Source: DASWJQ01 sp036397095
GTDB lineage: Bacteria > Chloroflexota > Anaerolineae > Anaerolineales > E44-bin32
Length of the DNA stretch: 64,000 nucleotides
Assembly (NCBI GenBank): GCA_036397095.1
Contig: DASWJQ010000099.1
Location: 27,293 to 91,292 of the forward strand
Reading direction: 5' to 3'
The notes under the pieces are model-generated. The model was not told the origin of the DNA. It worked only from the letters and a program-made list of their open reading frames with translations, and ran no database searches. Shown here in pieces: positions 50,306-59,264 of this stretch (positions are counted from its first letter, which is position 1; every line of letters begins with the position of its first letter). The position numbers and the translations under genes were made by a program.

Positions 50306-52363
50306 CTAGGCTCCGGCCATGGCGGCCCGGCTCGCCTCGAGCCGGCGACGTTCGGCTGCGCTGTCGGCTGCCGGCCAGGCGGCGACGGCCGTCCCCAGGA
50401 TGAAAACCAAGCCACCGAGCCAGACGAAATTGACCAGCGGATTGCGGTAGACCTTGAAGGTGGCGCCTTCGGCCGCGATCGGCTCCCAGCCGACGAGCAG
50501 CACGTAGAAGTCATCCTCAAGAGTCGAGCGCACACCAGGGATGGTCATCGGTTGTTCGGCCAGGAAGTAGTAATCGCGCCGAGGGTAGAGGTCGCCGACA
50601 TGCCGGCCATCACGGTAGACAGACACGACCGCCCGCGCCACCTGCCGATCGTCGGGCGTATTGAACTCGGCCAGCGATTCATACGTCATGACGTAGGGAC
50701 CCAGTGTCAACTGTTCCCCCTGGGCCAGCGTCCCCTGGGTTTCGCTCTGAAATAGTTCGATGCCGATGATGCCGATCGCCATGACAACTACGCCAAGATG
50801 GATGACATAACCGCCATAGCGCCGTCGGTTGCGGCCAGCCAGATTCCACAGCGCCTTGGGCAGGCTTTCCTCGTGCAATCGGTGGCGAGCCAGTGCCCCA
50901 CGCCAGAACTCGTACAGCGTGACCAGCACCGCCAGTCCGATCAACCAGAAGCCGGCGATCGCCGACCACAAACGCAAGCCGGCCGCCAACGCGGCCAGCG
51001 GTACGAGCAGCGAGAAGGCCGCCGGCTTCCACAAGGAACGGCCCAAATTCCGGGCGCTCGACCGGCCGTAAGCCGACAGCGGGGCGATTCCCATTAGCAG
51101 CAGCAGGCCGGCCCACAGCGGGCCGGTGGCCCGTTCGTAGAAGGCGGGGCCGACCGTCACCTTCTGGCCGGCGACCAACTCGGATATCAACGGGAAGATG
51201 ACACCCCAGAAGCACACGACCAGGATGCCCATGAAGAGCAAGTTGTTGAGCAGGAACAGCGACTCGCGCGAGAAGAAGGAATGCAGTTCGTTGTCGCCGC
51301 GGAAACTGCGCCAGCGACTGATGAGCAGGGCCAGCGAAACCAGGAAGGTTACGCTGATGAAGCCAAAGAACATGGGCCCGATGGCCGATTGGGCGAACGA
51401 GTGAACCGACGAGAGCACACCCGAGCGGGTCAGGAAGGTGCCGAAAATGACCAGTGCATAGGTCATGATGATCAGCGCCATGTTCCAATGCTTGAGCATG
51501 CCGCGCTTTTCCTGGACCATGACCGAATGCAGGAAGGCGGTGCCCGTGAGCCAGGGCATAAAGGCGGCAATTTCCACCGGATCCCAACCCCAATAGCCGC
51601 CCCAACCCAGCACGTCGTATGCCCAGCGCCCGCCCAAGATCAGACCCAGCGACAGAAACAGCCAGGCGATCAATGTCCAACGGCGCGTCAGCCGAATCCA
51701 GCGGTCATCGCTGCGGCCGGTCACCAATGCCGCCATGGCGAATGCGTAGGGGATCACAAAGGACACGAAGCCCAGGTAGAGCATCGGCGGGTGGATGATC
51801 ATCCCGGGGTGCCGCAACAGCGGATTGAGCCCGCGGCCGTCGGCCGGGGTGAGCGGCAGGGCACCGGCTGGCTGAAACATGGCCGTCAGCTGTCCGCCAT
51901 CAGCCGCCTGCCATAACCGGGCAAATGGATTCTCGAAGAAAACGACCAATGATAGGAAGAAGGCCAGGGTGACCATCGTCACGAAGATGACCCAGGGCAA
52001 GAACTCCCGGTCACGATCCCAGCGCCGCAGGCTGGCGGCGGTGGCAAAACCGGCCATCAACCACGACCAGAAGACGAGCGAACCCTCCTGGCCGCCCCAC
52101 AGGGCGGTCACCTTCAAGTAGGCCGGCATCGCCTCGCTGGTCACCGAGGCCACGTAGCCAATTTGGTACTGGCCGGACACCAGCAGGGTGATGATGGCGA
52201 TGGCGGCCAGACTTATTAGTGGGAAGGTCAGGACCATGGCCCGCCGGGCGCTCTCAACGAGCCCGGGGCGCTTGTTGATGGCGCCATAGGCGGCTGCCAC
52301 TGCGCCGTAAAGTGCCACCAGCAGGGTCAGGGCGATGGTCAGGAAGCCAAGATTGGCAATCAT
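50306..52363 (-). CDS. ccmF: Cytochrome c haem lyase subunit CcmF
   Basis: 685 residues with about 14-15 membrane helices. The WWD haem-handling motif is WGGYWGWDPVEIAAFMPWL (about 254-272), with Ile where most CcmF proteins have Asn after the Glu. HPPMLYLGFVSF (191 onward) and LKHWNMALIIMTYALVIFGTFLTRSGV are further family blocks. CcmF ligates haem from CcmE to apocytochromes. The C-terminal ~150 residues are an external domain. It is the second gene of the ccm operon. Confidence 0.95.
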   Translation of the reverse strand: MIANLGFLTIALTLLVALYGAVAAAYGAINKRPGLVESARRAMVLTFPLISLAAIAIITLLVSGQYQIGYVASVTSEAMPAYLKVTALWGGQEGSLVFWSWLMAGFATAASLRRWDRDREFLPWVIFVTMVTLAFFLSLVVFFENPFARLWQAADGGQLTAMFQPAGALPLTPADGRGLNPLLRHPGMIIHPPMLYLGFVSFVIPYAFAMAALVTGRSDDRWIRLTRRWTLIAWLFLSLGLILGGRWAYDVLGWGGYWGWDPVEIAAFMPWLTGTAFLHSVMVQEKRGMLKHWNMALIIMTYALVIFGTFLTRSGVLSSVHSFAQSAIGPMFFGFISVTFLVSLALLISRWRSFRGDNELHSFFSRESLFLLNNLLFMGILVVCFWGVIFPLISELVAGQKVTVGPAFYERATGPLWAGLLLLMGIAPLSAYGRSSARNLGRSLWKPAAFSLLVPLAALAAGLRLWSAIAGFWLIGLAVLVTLYEFWRGALARHRLHEESLPKALWNLAGRNRRRYGGYVIHLGVVVMAIGIIGIELFQSETQGTLAQGEQLTLGPYVMTYESLAEFNTPDDRQVARAVVSVYRDGRHVGDLYPRRDYYFLAEQPMTIPGVRSTLEDDFYVLLVGWEPIAAEGATFKVYRNPLVNFVWLGGLVFILGTAVAAWPAADSAAERRRLEASRAAMAGA

Positions 52364-52402
52364 AGGGCGGTTAGGTGCCGGCTGGCTGGCGGCATCCGGG
52401 GA

Positions 52403-52924
52403 TCAAGCCTCGGCCGCTTGGACTGGGACTTCCTCTTCGTAACGCGTGGGGCATTTCAACAGGAGTTCGTCGGCCTCGAATACGCCGTCGGCACCCACCC
52501 GGCCAGTCACAATGGCCTGCGCTTCATGCCGCAGCAGATCCGGCATCGGCCCAATGTAGCGCACCGGCAGCCGCGTGGCATCGGGGTTGTTGACGGCTTG
52601 GTGCAGAACCTCGGCCAGGCCGCCCTGCTGTTCAATGAAGTCCAGGTCACCCGGGACATTGACGACGGTAAACTCCAGGGTCAGGGTCTCGGTGTCGTAG
52701 TGAATCGAGTCGCCCAACACGGCGCCGCTTACCCGCAAGTCGCGATCGTCAAAGTCACCGGTTTGGCCAACCAGCTCGTCGATGGTCAGGTAGTACTGGG
52801 CCGACGCCTGGGTGGACGAAACGATCAAATAGATCACCGCGGCCGCGATCAGGAGCCCACCAATGATGAATTTGGCGCGACTGGTGGTTGGCTGGGCGAT
52901 CGGTGGTCTTGCTGGGGTTTCCAT
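52403..52924 (-). CDS. ccmE: Haem chaperone CcmE, cysteine (CxxxY) variant
   Basis: 173 residues with a membrane helix (about 17-36) and an outward OB-fold domain. The classical haem-binding His in LxKHDExY is replaced by Cys: Cys158-Pro-Thr-Arg-Tyr162. This CxxxY form is known from archaea and some bacteria. Other blocks are YYLTIDEL, LRVSGAVLGDSI and IVTGRVGADGVFEADELLLK. It takes haem from CcmC and hands it to CcmF. A good GGAGGG site precedes the ATG. First gene of the ccm operon. Confidence 0.93.
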   Translation of the reverse strand: METPARPPIAQPTTSRAKFIIGGLLIAAAVIYLIVSSTQASAQYYLTIDELVGQTGDFDDRDLRVSGAVLGDSIHYDTETLTLEFTVVNVPGDLDFIEQQGGLAEVLHQAVNNPDATRLPVRYIGPMPDLLRHEAQAIVTGRVGADGVFEADELLLKCPTRYEEEVPVQAAEA

Positions 52925-52967
52925 CCAGAGCCCTCCGGGCAGCGGTCCTTAAGGCTAGATACGACCG

Positions 52968-52976
52968 ATTCTATCA
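52968..52976 (-). promoter_or_regulatory. Extended -10 element for the ccm operon
   Basis: TGATAGAAT on the minus strand, about 45 bases before the ccmE start. No clear -35. It lies in the 230-base divergent region shared with the nine-heme cytochrome gene. Confidence 0.4.
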
Positions 52977-53156
52977 TCTTTCGCTCGACCAACTGGCCGA
53001 CGATGGTCATGGTAGATTTGCGCCGAATGACTTAACAGATATGTCTATGGGTTGACGAACAATGTCGTATACTCACATGTGCATCCAGGCCAGAGCCGCC
53101 GCAAGCCGGATTTTCCCAGCTGCAACCAGCCGGCGGCCATCGCAGCGAGGTGGTGT

Positions 53157-54320
53157 TTGATCCAGCGTTTGTTCCCACCGGCCTCTCCCCCCCCACCAGG
53201 CGGGCCCAGCCATCACTGGCGATGGTTGGGTTTAATCGCCACTCTCGTGCTGGTGGCGATCCCGTTTGCCCTGGCTTCCGCCGATGGTGGGCCCCAGCCG
53301 CGTTTCCAAGAAACCGATAATAACAGTTGTCTGGCCTGCCACGCCTCGCCAGACCTTCACACCGAACTTCCCTCGGGCCAAATTCTTGACCTGACCGTGT
53401 TCCCCGGGGCCTTTGAGAACTCGGTCCACGGGATGGCTGCTATCGGCTGTGTTGATTGCCACACAGAAATCGACGGCTACCCGCACCCAGCCTACGAGGG
53501 CAATACACGGCGCGGCTACACCGTTTTCCACTATCAGACTTGCCGCGGCTGCCACGAAGACAAATATGAGGCCTCGTTGGACAGCGTCCACCAGCAAGCC
53601 CTGGCCTCCGGCGACTTCAATGCCGCTGTGTGCACCGACTGCCATGGCGTGCACAACATCCGGCCGGCGGGGGAGCCGCGCAGCCAGATCCCACAGACTT
53701 GCCGCCAGTGCCACACGACGATATTCGACCGCTATGCCGAAAGCGTCCATGGCAATGCCTTGCTCGGTGAGGGCAACCCCGATGTGCCCAGCTGTGTCGA
53801 TTGCCACGGTGTCCACGACACCGAGGGGCCCAGCACCAACGCCCAATTTCGCTTGTTCTCGCCACAGCTGTGCGCCGAGTGCCATGCCGACGAAGAGCTC
53901 ATGACCAAGTACGACATCAGCACCGACGTGTTTGATACCTACGTCACCGATTTCCACGGCACCACGGTCACTCTGTTCCAACAAGTGGCACCCGACCAGG
54001 TCACCAACAAGCCGGTGTGCATCGATTGCCACGGCGTGCACGATATCGCCAGTGCCTCCGACCCCGACAGCCCGGTGATTAGGGAGAACCTGGTCCTCAC
54101 TTGCCAGAAGTGCCATCCGAGCGCCAGCCCCAACTTCCCCTCGGCCTGGCTGAGCCACTACCGTCCAAGTCCCGATCACTGGCCGTTGGTCTACTTTGTT
54201 GACCTCTTCTACAAATTCTTCATCCCGGGGGTGCTCGGTGGAATGGCCGTGTTCGTCGTTAGCGACGCCGGCCGGCGCCTGATTGAGCGCCGGCGCCAAA
54301 GACAAAACGCCGATGAGTGA
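53157..54320 (+). CDS. Nine-heme c-type cytochrome, membrane-anchored
   Basis: 387 residues from a TTG at 53157 with GAGGTGG just before it; the open frame extends upstream to 53052. A signal or anchor helix covers about 21-40 and a second helix about 348-368. Nine CxxCH motifs begin at residues 58, 98, 129, 159, 182, 213, 239, 288 and 316. Several are followed by GVHN/GVHD, and extra His residues (SVH, DFHG) can serve as distal ligands, so most haems are probably bis-His. The following gene is a cytochrome b, so it may receive electrons from the quinone pool. Confidence 0.9.
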   Translation: MIQRLFPPASPPPPGGPSHHWRWLGLIATLVLVAIPFALASADGGPQPRFQETDNNSCLACHASPDLHTELPSGQILDLTVFPGAFENSVHGMAAIGCVDCHTEIDGYPHPAYEGNTRRGYTVFHYQTCRGCHEDKYEASLDSVHQQALASGDFNAAVCTDCHGVHNIRPAGEPRSQIPQTCRQCHTTIFDRYAESVHGNALLGEGNPDVPSCVDCHGVHDTEGPSTNAQFRLFSPQLCAECHADEELMTKYDISTDVFDTYVTDFHGTTVTLFQQVAPDQVTNKPVCIDCHGVHDIASASDPDSPVIRENLVLTCQKCHPSASPNFPSAWLSHYRPSPDHWPLVYFVDLFYKFFIPGVLGGMAVFVVSDAGRRLIERRRQRQNADE

Positions 54321-55491
54321 GCCGACCAGACATCTGCGTTTCCCCGTCACCTACCGCATCGAGCACTGGGTCTCTATGGGCAGCTTCACCATCCTGGCGA
54401 TCACCGGCCTGGTGCAAAAGTTCGCCGCCAGCCAGATTTCGGTCACGCTCATTGGCTGGATGGGGGGCATCGAGACCGTGCGCATCATCCATCGGGCGGC
54501 AGCCATCGTATTACTGCTGGAAGTCGTCTACCACCTGGGGGCTGTCGGCTACCGGTTGTTCGTACGCCGTGGCCGGCCCGAGATGCTGCCCAGCCTCGAT
54601 GACGTGAGCAACGCCTGGCAAACATTGCGCTACAACTTTGGCGCCGAGGAACGCCGTCCCCAGCAGGGCCGCTACACCTTCGAGGAGAAGGCCGAGTATT
54701 GGGCCTTTGTGTGGGGGACGGTCGTTATGGTCATCACCGGGTTCTTCATGTGGAACCCAATTGCCACCACCCGATTCCTGCCCGGGCAGGTGATTCCGGC
54801 TGCCAAAGCGGCCCATGGCAGTGAAGCCTTGTTGGCTGTGCTGGCCATCATTCTGTGGCACATGTACCACGTCCACATACGCCGCTTCAATCGCAGCATG
54901 TTCAGCGGGTACATGAGCGAAGAGGTGATGCTCGATGAACACCCCATCGAGCTGGCCGACCGCAAGGCCGGGTTGGACTACCGCCCTCAGCCGCCAGAAC
55001 GAATTCGTCGCCGACGTCTGATCTTTGCCCCGATTTACGGCGTCCTGGCGGCCAGCATGCTGATTGGAATCTTCCTGTTCGCCACCTTTGAGCAGACAGC
55101 GATCGAGACCGTACCACCGCCAGCCGAGGCCGGTCCGGCCTTCGTGCCCTTTACCGCCACCCCGGAACCGACGGCCGCCCCGACACAGCCACCGCTGGCC
55201 GGCTCAAGCGAAGTTCCCATGCCAACCAGCTGGACGGACGGCATGGGGGCGTTGTTCGCCAGCCGTTGCGGCGCATGCCACGGCGGCGAGTCCCCCTTTG
55301 GGGGCCTATCGGTGGCGAGCTACGATCAAGCCTTGGAAGGCGGCGTTTCCGGGCCCGGCATCGTCCCCGCCGAACCGGAATCAAGCGTGATTGTTCAACG
55401 CCAGGCGCGCGGGGATCACCCGGGACAGTTCACTGGGCAGGAGCTGGATTGGATCCGCCAGTGGATCGAGGCCGGCGCGCCGGAGGGCTAG
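54313..55491 (+). CDS. Cytochrome b (diheme b-type) with a C-terminal c-haem domain
   Basis: 392 residues; the ATG at 54313 overlaps the previous gene by eight bases. Membrane helices with His residues suited to two b haems: RIEHW (His18), IIHRAAAIVLLLEVVYH (His60, His74) and HGSEALLAVLAIILWHMYHVHIR (His168, 183, 186, 188). This resembles formate-dehydrogenase/hydrogenase-type cytochrome b subunits. A Pro/Thr linker leads to a c-haem domain with CGACH (Cys319-His323), of the type found in planctomycete-like cytochromes. It would link quinone and the nine-heme protein. Confidence 0.85.
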   Translation: MSEPTRHLRFPVTYRIEHWVSMGSFTILAITGLVQKFAASQISVTLIGWMGGIETVRIIHRAAAIVLLLEVVYHLGAVGYRLFVRRGRPEMLPSLDDVSNAWQTLRYNFGAEERRPQQGRYTFEEKAEYWAFVWGTVVMVITGFFMWNPIATTRFLPGQVIPAAKAAHGSEALLAVLAIILWHMYHVHIRRFNRSMFSGYMSEEVMLDEHPIELADRKAGLDYRPQPPERIRRRRLIFAPIYGVLAASMLIGIFLFATFEQTAIETVPPPAEAGPAFVPFTATPEPTAAPTQPPLAGSSEVPMPTSWTDGMGALFASRCGACHGGESPFGGLSVASYDQALEGGVSGPGIVPAEPESSVIVQRQARGDHPGQFTGQELDWIRQWIEAGAPEG

Positions 55492-55890
55492 CCCGATTCA
55501 GCCATGCCACCCCGGACGAGGCAGGCGGACCGGCCGACCTCGTCCACATTGTAGGAGCTCCGATGCAGGCCGTGAAGGATCGTCTCGCAGGGTTCTTCTC
55601 CCCACTTACATCTTCCTATTTATGGCGCAGGCTGTTCCCTGCGCAATGTTGGGGCCGCTGGCCCAGGTCTTGCTGGGTGCCGCACCCCGCCTCCCAGAAG
55701 CTTCCATGGCTCCCCAATCTCTATGGGCCGGCCGGCTCGGCAAGAAACGCCCGGGCTTTCCGCCAATCCATTGTGTGGAGGGCTCCGCTAGCTCTATATG
55801 CACGGCAAGCCCGCTGGTGCTATTCTCTAGCTACCGGACCAAGCAGCACGCGGTTGATCATGGTCCCCGTCACAGGAGGCAGGGCGCGTA
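55492..55890 (+). other. Intergenic stretch of 400 bases with one doubtful open frame
   Basis: A frame from 55563 to 55913 (116 codons) has an AGGAG six bases before its ATG and overlaps the Rieske start, but its product is Trp/Arg/Pro-rich with no domain and no family resemblance. I do not call it a gene. An AGGAGG (55874-55879) serves the Rieske start. No promoter of quality was found. Confidence 0.45.
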
Positions 55891-56370
55891 ATGTCATCGG
55901 AACAGCGCGTTGAACGCAGAGGGTTTCTTGGATTGCTTACCTGGGGAATTGGCGGCCTGATCACCGCCCTGTACGGCATTCCGGCTGTCGCCTACCTGCT
56001 GGCGCCGGCACTTGAGCGCGCCCAGGAGCAAGTCTGGATCCGATTGGGCTCCATCGACAAGGTTGAGCTTGGGGTTCCGACACTGTTCAAGACCACCATT
56101 GAGCGGACCTCTGGTTGGATCACAGACCGGGAAGAGCTCTCGGTCTATGTGATCACCAATGACGGCCGGGAGTTCACGGCCTTGTCCAATGTCTGTACCC
56201 ATCTCGGTTGCCGGGTGCGTTGGATCCCAGACCGGGAAGAGTTCTTCTGTCCGTGCCACAATGGCGTCTTTGATCGCAGTGGCGCCGTCGTTTCAGGTCC
56301 GCCTCCACGGGCCCTGGATGCATATGAAGTCCAGGTGGAAGACGACCAGATTTCGATCCTGGGGTCTTGA
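55891..56370 (+). CDS. Rieske 2Fe-2S protein of a cytochrome bc-type complex
   Basis: 159 residues. An N-terminal anchor with a twin-arginine-like start (RRGFLGLL) is followed by one helix. The cluster motifs are CTHLGC and CPCHNGVFD, with two Cys and two His ligands, and GPPPRALDAYEV as the Pro loop. This is the high-potential bc/b6f type. It accepts electrons from quinol at the Qo site of cytochrome b, encoded by the next gene. AGGAGG lies 11 bases upstream. Confidence 0.95.
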   Translation: MSSEQRVERRGFLGLLTWGIGGLITALYGIPAVAYLLAPALERAQEQVWIRLGSIDKVELGVPTLFKTTIERTSGWITDREELSVYVITNDGREFTALSNVCTHLGCRVRWIPDREEFFCPCHNGVFDRSGAVVSGPPPRALDAYEVQVEDDQISILGS

Positions 56371-56371
56371 G

Positions 56372-57046
56372 ATGGCGAGCAAACTGGCAGATTGGGTTGA
56401 CGAACGAATTGCGTATCGCCAGATTTGGCAGGCCATCTTCCTGCGCAAGCTGCCCAAGGTCAATTGGCTGTATACGCTGGGCAGCGCCAGCTTGCTGGTT
56501 GCCATCAACCAGATCGTCACCGGCATTCTGCTCACTATCTACTACGTGCCAACTCCCGACCACGCCTATGACAGCGTTCAGTACATCAGCTCACAGGTTC
56601 CTGCCGGCTGGCTGATCCGCGGTCTGCACCACTGGGGGGCAAGCGCCATGGTCGTGCTGGCCGTCCTGCACATGTTGCGGGTGATCTACTACGGTTCGTA
56701 CAAGTACCCGCGCGAAGTCACCTGGCTGACCGGAGTCTTATTGCTGCTGACCGTCCTAGGTTTTGGCTTCACCGGCTACTTGCTGCCATGGGACCAGAAA
56801 GCGTATTGGGCCACCACCGTTGGCACCCGCATCGCCCAGGTGACCCCGTTTGTCGGCGATTGGATGCTGCGTTTGCTGCGCGGCGGCAGTGAGCTGTCGG
56901 CCATCACGCTGGCCCGCTTCTACGGCGTTCATGTGTGGGTTTTGCCGGCCGGCCTGCTTGCCCTGCTCAGCGGACACATGTACCTGGTGATCAAGCACGG
57001 CATCAGTCAGGTTCCGGAGCGCCAGAAGGAACCGACCGATGGATGA
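56372..57046 (+). CDS. Cytochrome b6-type cytochrome b
   Basis: 224 residues, the size of b6. Four haem-ligand His are visible: first helix pair in LIRGLHHWGASAMVVLAVLHML (14-residue step) and second in RFYGVHVWVLPAGLLALLSGH (15-residue step, 14 between), the b6f-type spacing. Close matches to b6 include GYLLPWDQKAYWAT. The Cys that carries haem cn in b6 (FYCLGG) is Thr here (LYTLGS), so no cn haem is expected. The start is one base after the Rieske stop. It pairs with subunit IV in the next gene. Confidence 0.94.
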   Translation: MASKLADWVDERIAYRQIWQAIFLRKLPKVNWLYTLGSASLLVAINQIVTGILLTIYYVPTPDHAYDSVQYISSQVPAGWLIRGLHHWGASAMVVLAVLHMLRVIYYGSYKYPREVTWLTGVLLLLTVLGFGFTGYLLPWDQKAYWATTVGTRIAQVTPFVGDWMLRLLRGGSELSAITLARFYGVHVWVLPAGLLALLSGHMYLVIKHGISQVPERQKEPTDG

Positions 57047-59141
57047 TCGGCAGAAACAGGAGTACCGGGAGCGCTACCAGCAGGCCAAGCAACACGGCGT
57101 CCCGTTCTTTCCGGATGTCGTCTTCAAAGACGCCGTTGTCTCGCTCATCATTCTGGTCGTCCTGTTCGCCTTGGCGACGTTCGCCGGCACACCGCTGGAG
57201 GCCAGGGCGGATCCAGCCGACTCCGGTTACACACCGCGGCCCGAATGGTACTTCCTGTTCTTGTTCCAACTGCTCAAGTATTTCCCGGGCGACCTGGAGG
57301 TGCTCGGTGTTTTTGTCTTGCCGACGCTTTTCCTCGTTGCCCTGCTGGCGCTGCCGTTCCTCGACCGAACGCGCCGGCGTCATCCATTCGACCGGCCATG
57401 GGTCACGGGAGCCACTTCGCTGGTTGTGATTGGCATCCTGTTTCTGACCGTTCAAGCGCTGCTGGAGGCGGCCCCCCCGGCCGAGGCCGAGCTCGGAGAC
57501 CCGGTGGCCGCCCTCTACGTCCAGAACTGCGCCGGCTGTCATGGACCATCGATCGAGGTCCAAGCCGGCGTCAATATCCATGAGGTCATCGCCCAGGGCC
57601 AGCACAGCCAGGGGATGCCCGCGTGGAGCGCCGACCTCGACACCGATGAGATTGACGCGCTGGCTGGCTTCATCTCGTCGCCAAGCGGCAGCCGGCTATT
57701 CAACACCAACTGCGGCGCCTGTCATCAAGCCCCGGATCTGGTGGCGACCAGCCCCGCCCTCCTGAAGACGGCCCTCGACCAGGCGGCCGCTTTCGAGCCG
57801 CACGCCGAGGTCGCGGTGCCGGACTGGACGAATACCTTGTCGGCCCAGCAGCGAACCGATCTGCTCAACTTCCTGGTCGCACCTGACGGCCAGCGTCTTT
57901 ATACGGTCAATTGCACCAGCTGCCATGGTCAGGCAGTGGCCTTCGAGGGTGAGCGCGCCGAGCTGCGCCAGATCATCGAAGAAGGCGGTCTTCACCTGGA
58001 AATGCCCGGCTGGCGGGGCCGGCTCGAGCCGGAGCAGGTCGAGACGTTGGCCGCTTTTGTGGTCGATCCGCTGGCCAATCCCGAGGCCGAGGACTTGTTC
58101 CGCCAGCATTGCACGAGCTGTCACGGTGCGCTGGTGCCCCTTGCCAGCGACCTGGCCAGCGCGCAGCAAACCATCCTCGAGGGCGGCCCCCACGAAACCA
58201 TGCCGGTTTGGGGCCAGACGCTTACGCCCGCCCAGCTCGATGCGCTTGTCAGTCATACGTATGATGCAGCGCGCGGCGCACCGGTCGAGCAGGGCCGGAC
58301 GCTGTTCGCCCAGCACTGCTCCGCCTGCCACGGTGACTTTGGCGAGGGTGGCGCCAACCCGACTCGGGCTGGCGATGTGATCGCCCCCATTAGCTCCAGC
58401 GAGTACCTGAGTACGCGCGATGACTTCACACTTCGGGCGATCATCGAGCAGGGTCAACCGAACTTCGGCATGTCGCCCTTCGGCAGCAGCCAGGGCGGGC
58501 CGCTCGATACCGACCAGATCGAGGCCATCGTTACCTTCTTCAGGTCCTGGGAGGAGAACCCTCCGGTTGAGCTGCCCCCCGAAGTGCGCACCGCCTCATT
58601 GTCCTTGGGTGGCGCCGAAATCTTTGCCGATCTTTGCGCCCAGTGCCATGGCCCGCAAGGCCAGGGCGGGTTGGGCCCGGCGCTGGCCGATCCGGCATTC
58701 CAGGCCGAAAACGATGATGCCAGTATCTTCACCAGCATCAATCAGGGTCATCCGGCGACCCCCATGATCGGCTGGGGCGAAGTGCTGACGTCGGATCAAA
58801 TCAGCCAGCTGGTGGACTACATCCGCCAACTCGACAGCAGTGCCGTGAATACTGCAGGCGAGGTTTCCTTCGGCGACGATATTCAGCCGCTGCTGACGCA
58901 GGCTTGCGGCGCCTGTCATGGCAGTCTGGGCGGATGGGAGGCAAGCAGCTATCAGACAGTCATGGAGAGCGGCGACCACGCCCCCGTCATCGTGCCTGGG
59001 GACCCGGCGGCCAGTCTTCTGTTCCAGCTAATCAATGGCACTGCTCCGGGTGGCGACCTGATGCCGCCTGGCGGGAAGCTGCCGGAAGCACAGATCCAAC
59101 TGCTTAGCGCGTGGATCGAGGCCGGGGCGCTCGACAATTGA
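57039..59141 (+). CDS. Subunit IV (PetD-like) fused to seven c-type cytochrome motifs
   Basis: 700 residues, overlapping the b6 gene by eight bases. Residues 1-145 match subunit IV, with three helices and the Qo motif PEWY at 68-71 (PRPEWYFLFLFQLLKYFP). Then come seven CxxCH motifs starting at Cys164, 225, 292, 358, 427, 533 and 623, in a chain of short cytochrome-c domains, each with GMP, TMP or similar Met candidates (e.g. MPAW, MPGW, MPVW). In Gram-positive QcrC one c domain is fused here; seven is far more. The tail would carry electrons from the complex without a cytochrome f. Confidence 0.94.
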   Translation: MDDRQKQEYRERYQQAKQHGVPFFPDVVFKDAVVSLIILVVLFALATFAGTPLEARADPADSGYTPRPEWYFLFLFQLLKYFPGDLEVLGVFVLPTLFLVALLALPFLDRTRRRHPFDRPWVTGATSLVVIGILFLTVQALLEAAPPAEAELGDPVAALYVQNCAGCHGPSIEVQAGVNIHEVIAQGQHSQGMPAWSADLDTDEIDALAGFISSPSGSRLFNTNCGACHQAPDLVATSPALLKTALDQAAAFEPHAEVAVPDWTNTLSAQQRTDLLNFLVAPDGQRLYTVNCTSCHGQAVAFEGERAELRQIIEEGGLHLEMPGWRGRLEPEQVETLAAFVVDPLANPEAEDLFRQHCTSCHGALVPLASDLASAQQTILEGGPHETMPVWGQTLTPAQLDALVSHTYDAARGAPVEQGRTLFAQHCSACHGDFGEGGANPTRAGDVIAPISSSEYLSTRDDFTLRAIIEQGQPNFGMSPFGSSQGGPLDTDQIEAIVTFFRSWEENPPVELPPEVRTASLSLGGAEIFADLCAQCHGPQGQGGLGPALADPAFQAENDDASIFTSINQGHPATPMIGWGEVLTSDQISQLVDYIRQLDSSAVNTAGEVSFGDDIQPLLTQACGACHGSLGGWEASSYQTVMESGDHAPVIVPGDPAASLLFQLINGTAPGGDLMPPGGKLPEAQIQLLSAWIEAGALDN

Positions 59142-59230
59142 GACGTACGGCGAGGGACAGTCGGATCTATCATTGCGGCCAGGGGCTACCCGGCCGCCAG
59201 GCAATTCCACAGCAAACGTTGGTTCCGGGG

Positions 59231-59251
59231 AATCGGCGTTGGGCGCCGATT
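59231..59251 (+). promoter_or_regulatory. Perfect 8-bp hairpin abutting the ribosome-binding site
   Basis: AATCGGCG, loop TTGGG, CGCCGATT, immediately followed by AGGAGG (59252-59257) of the ten-heme gene. It could protect the mRNA 5' end after processing or tune translation. A second inverted repeat, GCGGCC/GGCCGC, lies at 59175-59197. Confidence 0.45.
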
Positions 59252-59264
59252 AGGAGGATCTAGT

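Noticed and set aside
53053..53081. TTGACG and TATACT before the nine-haem gene as a promoter
   Set aside because: The spacer is only 10 bases.
53232..54350. 372-codon open frame on the minus strand
   Set aside because: It is the antisense of the nine-haem cytochrome, whose CxxCH motifs prove the plus-strand frame.
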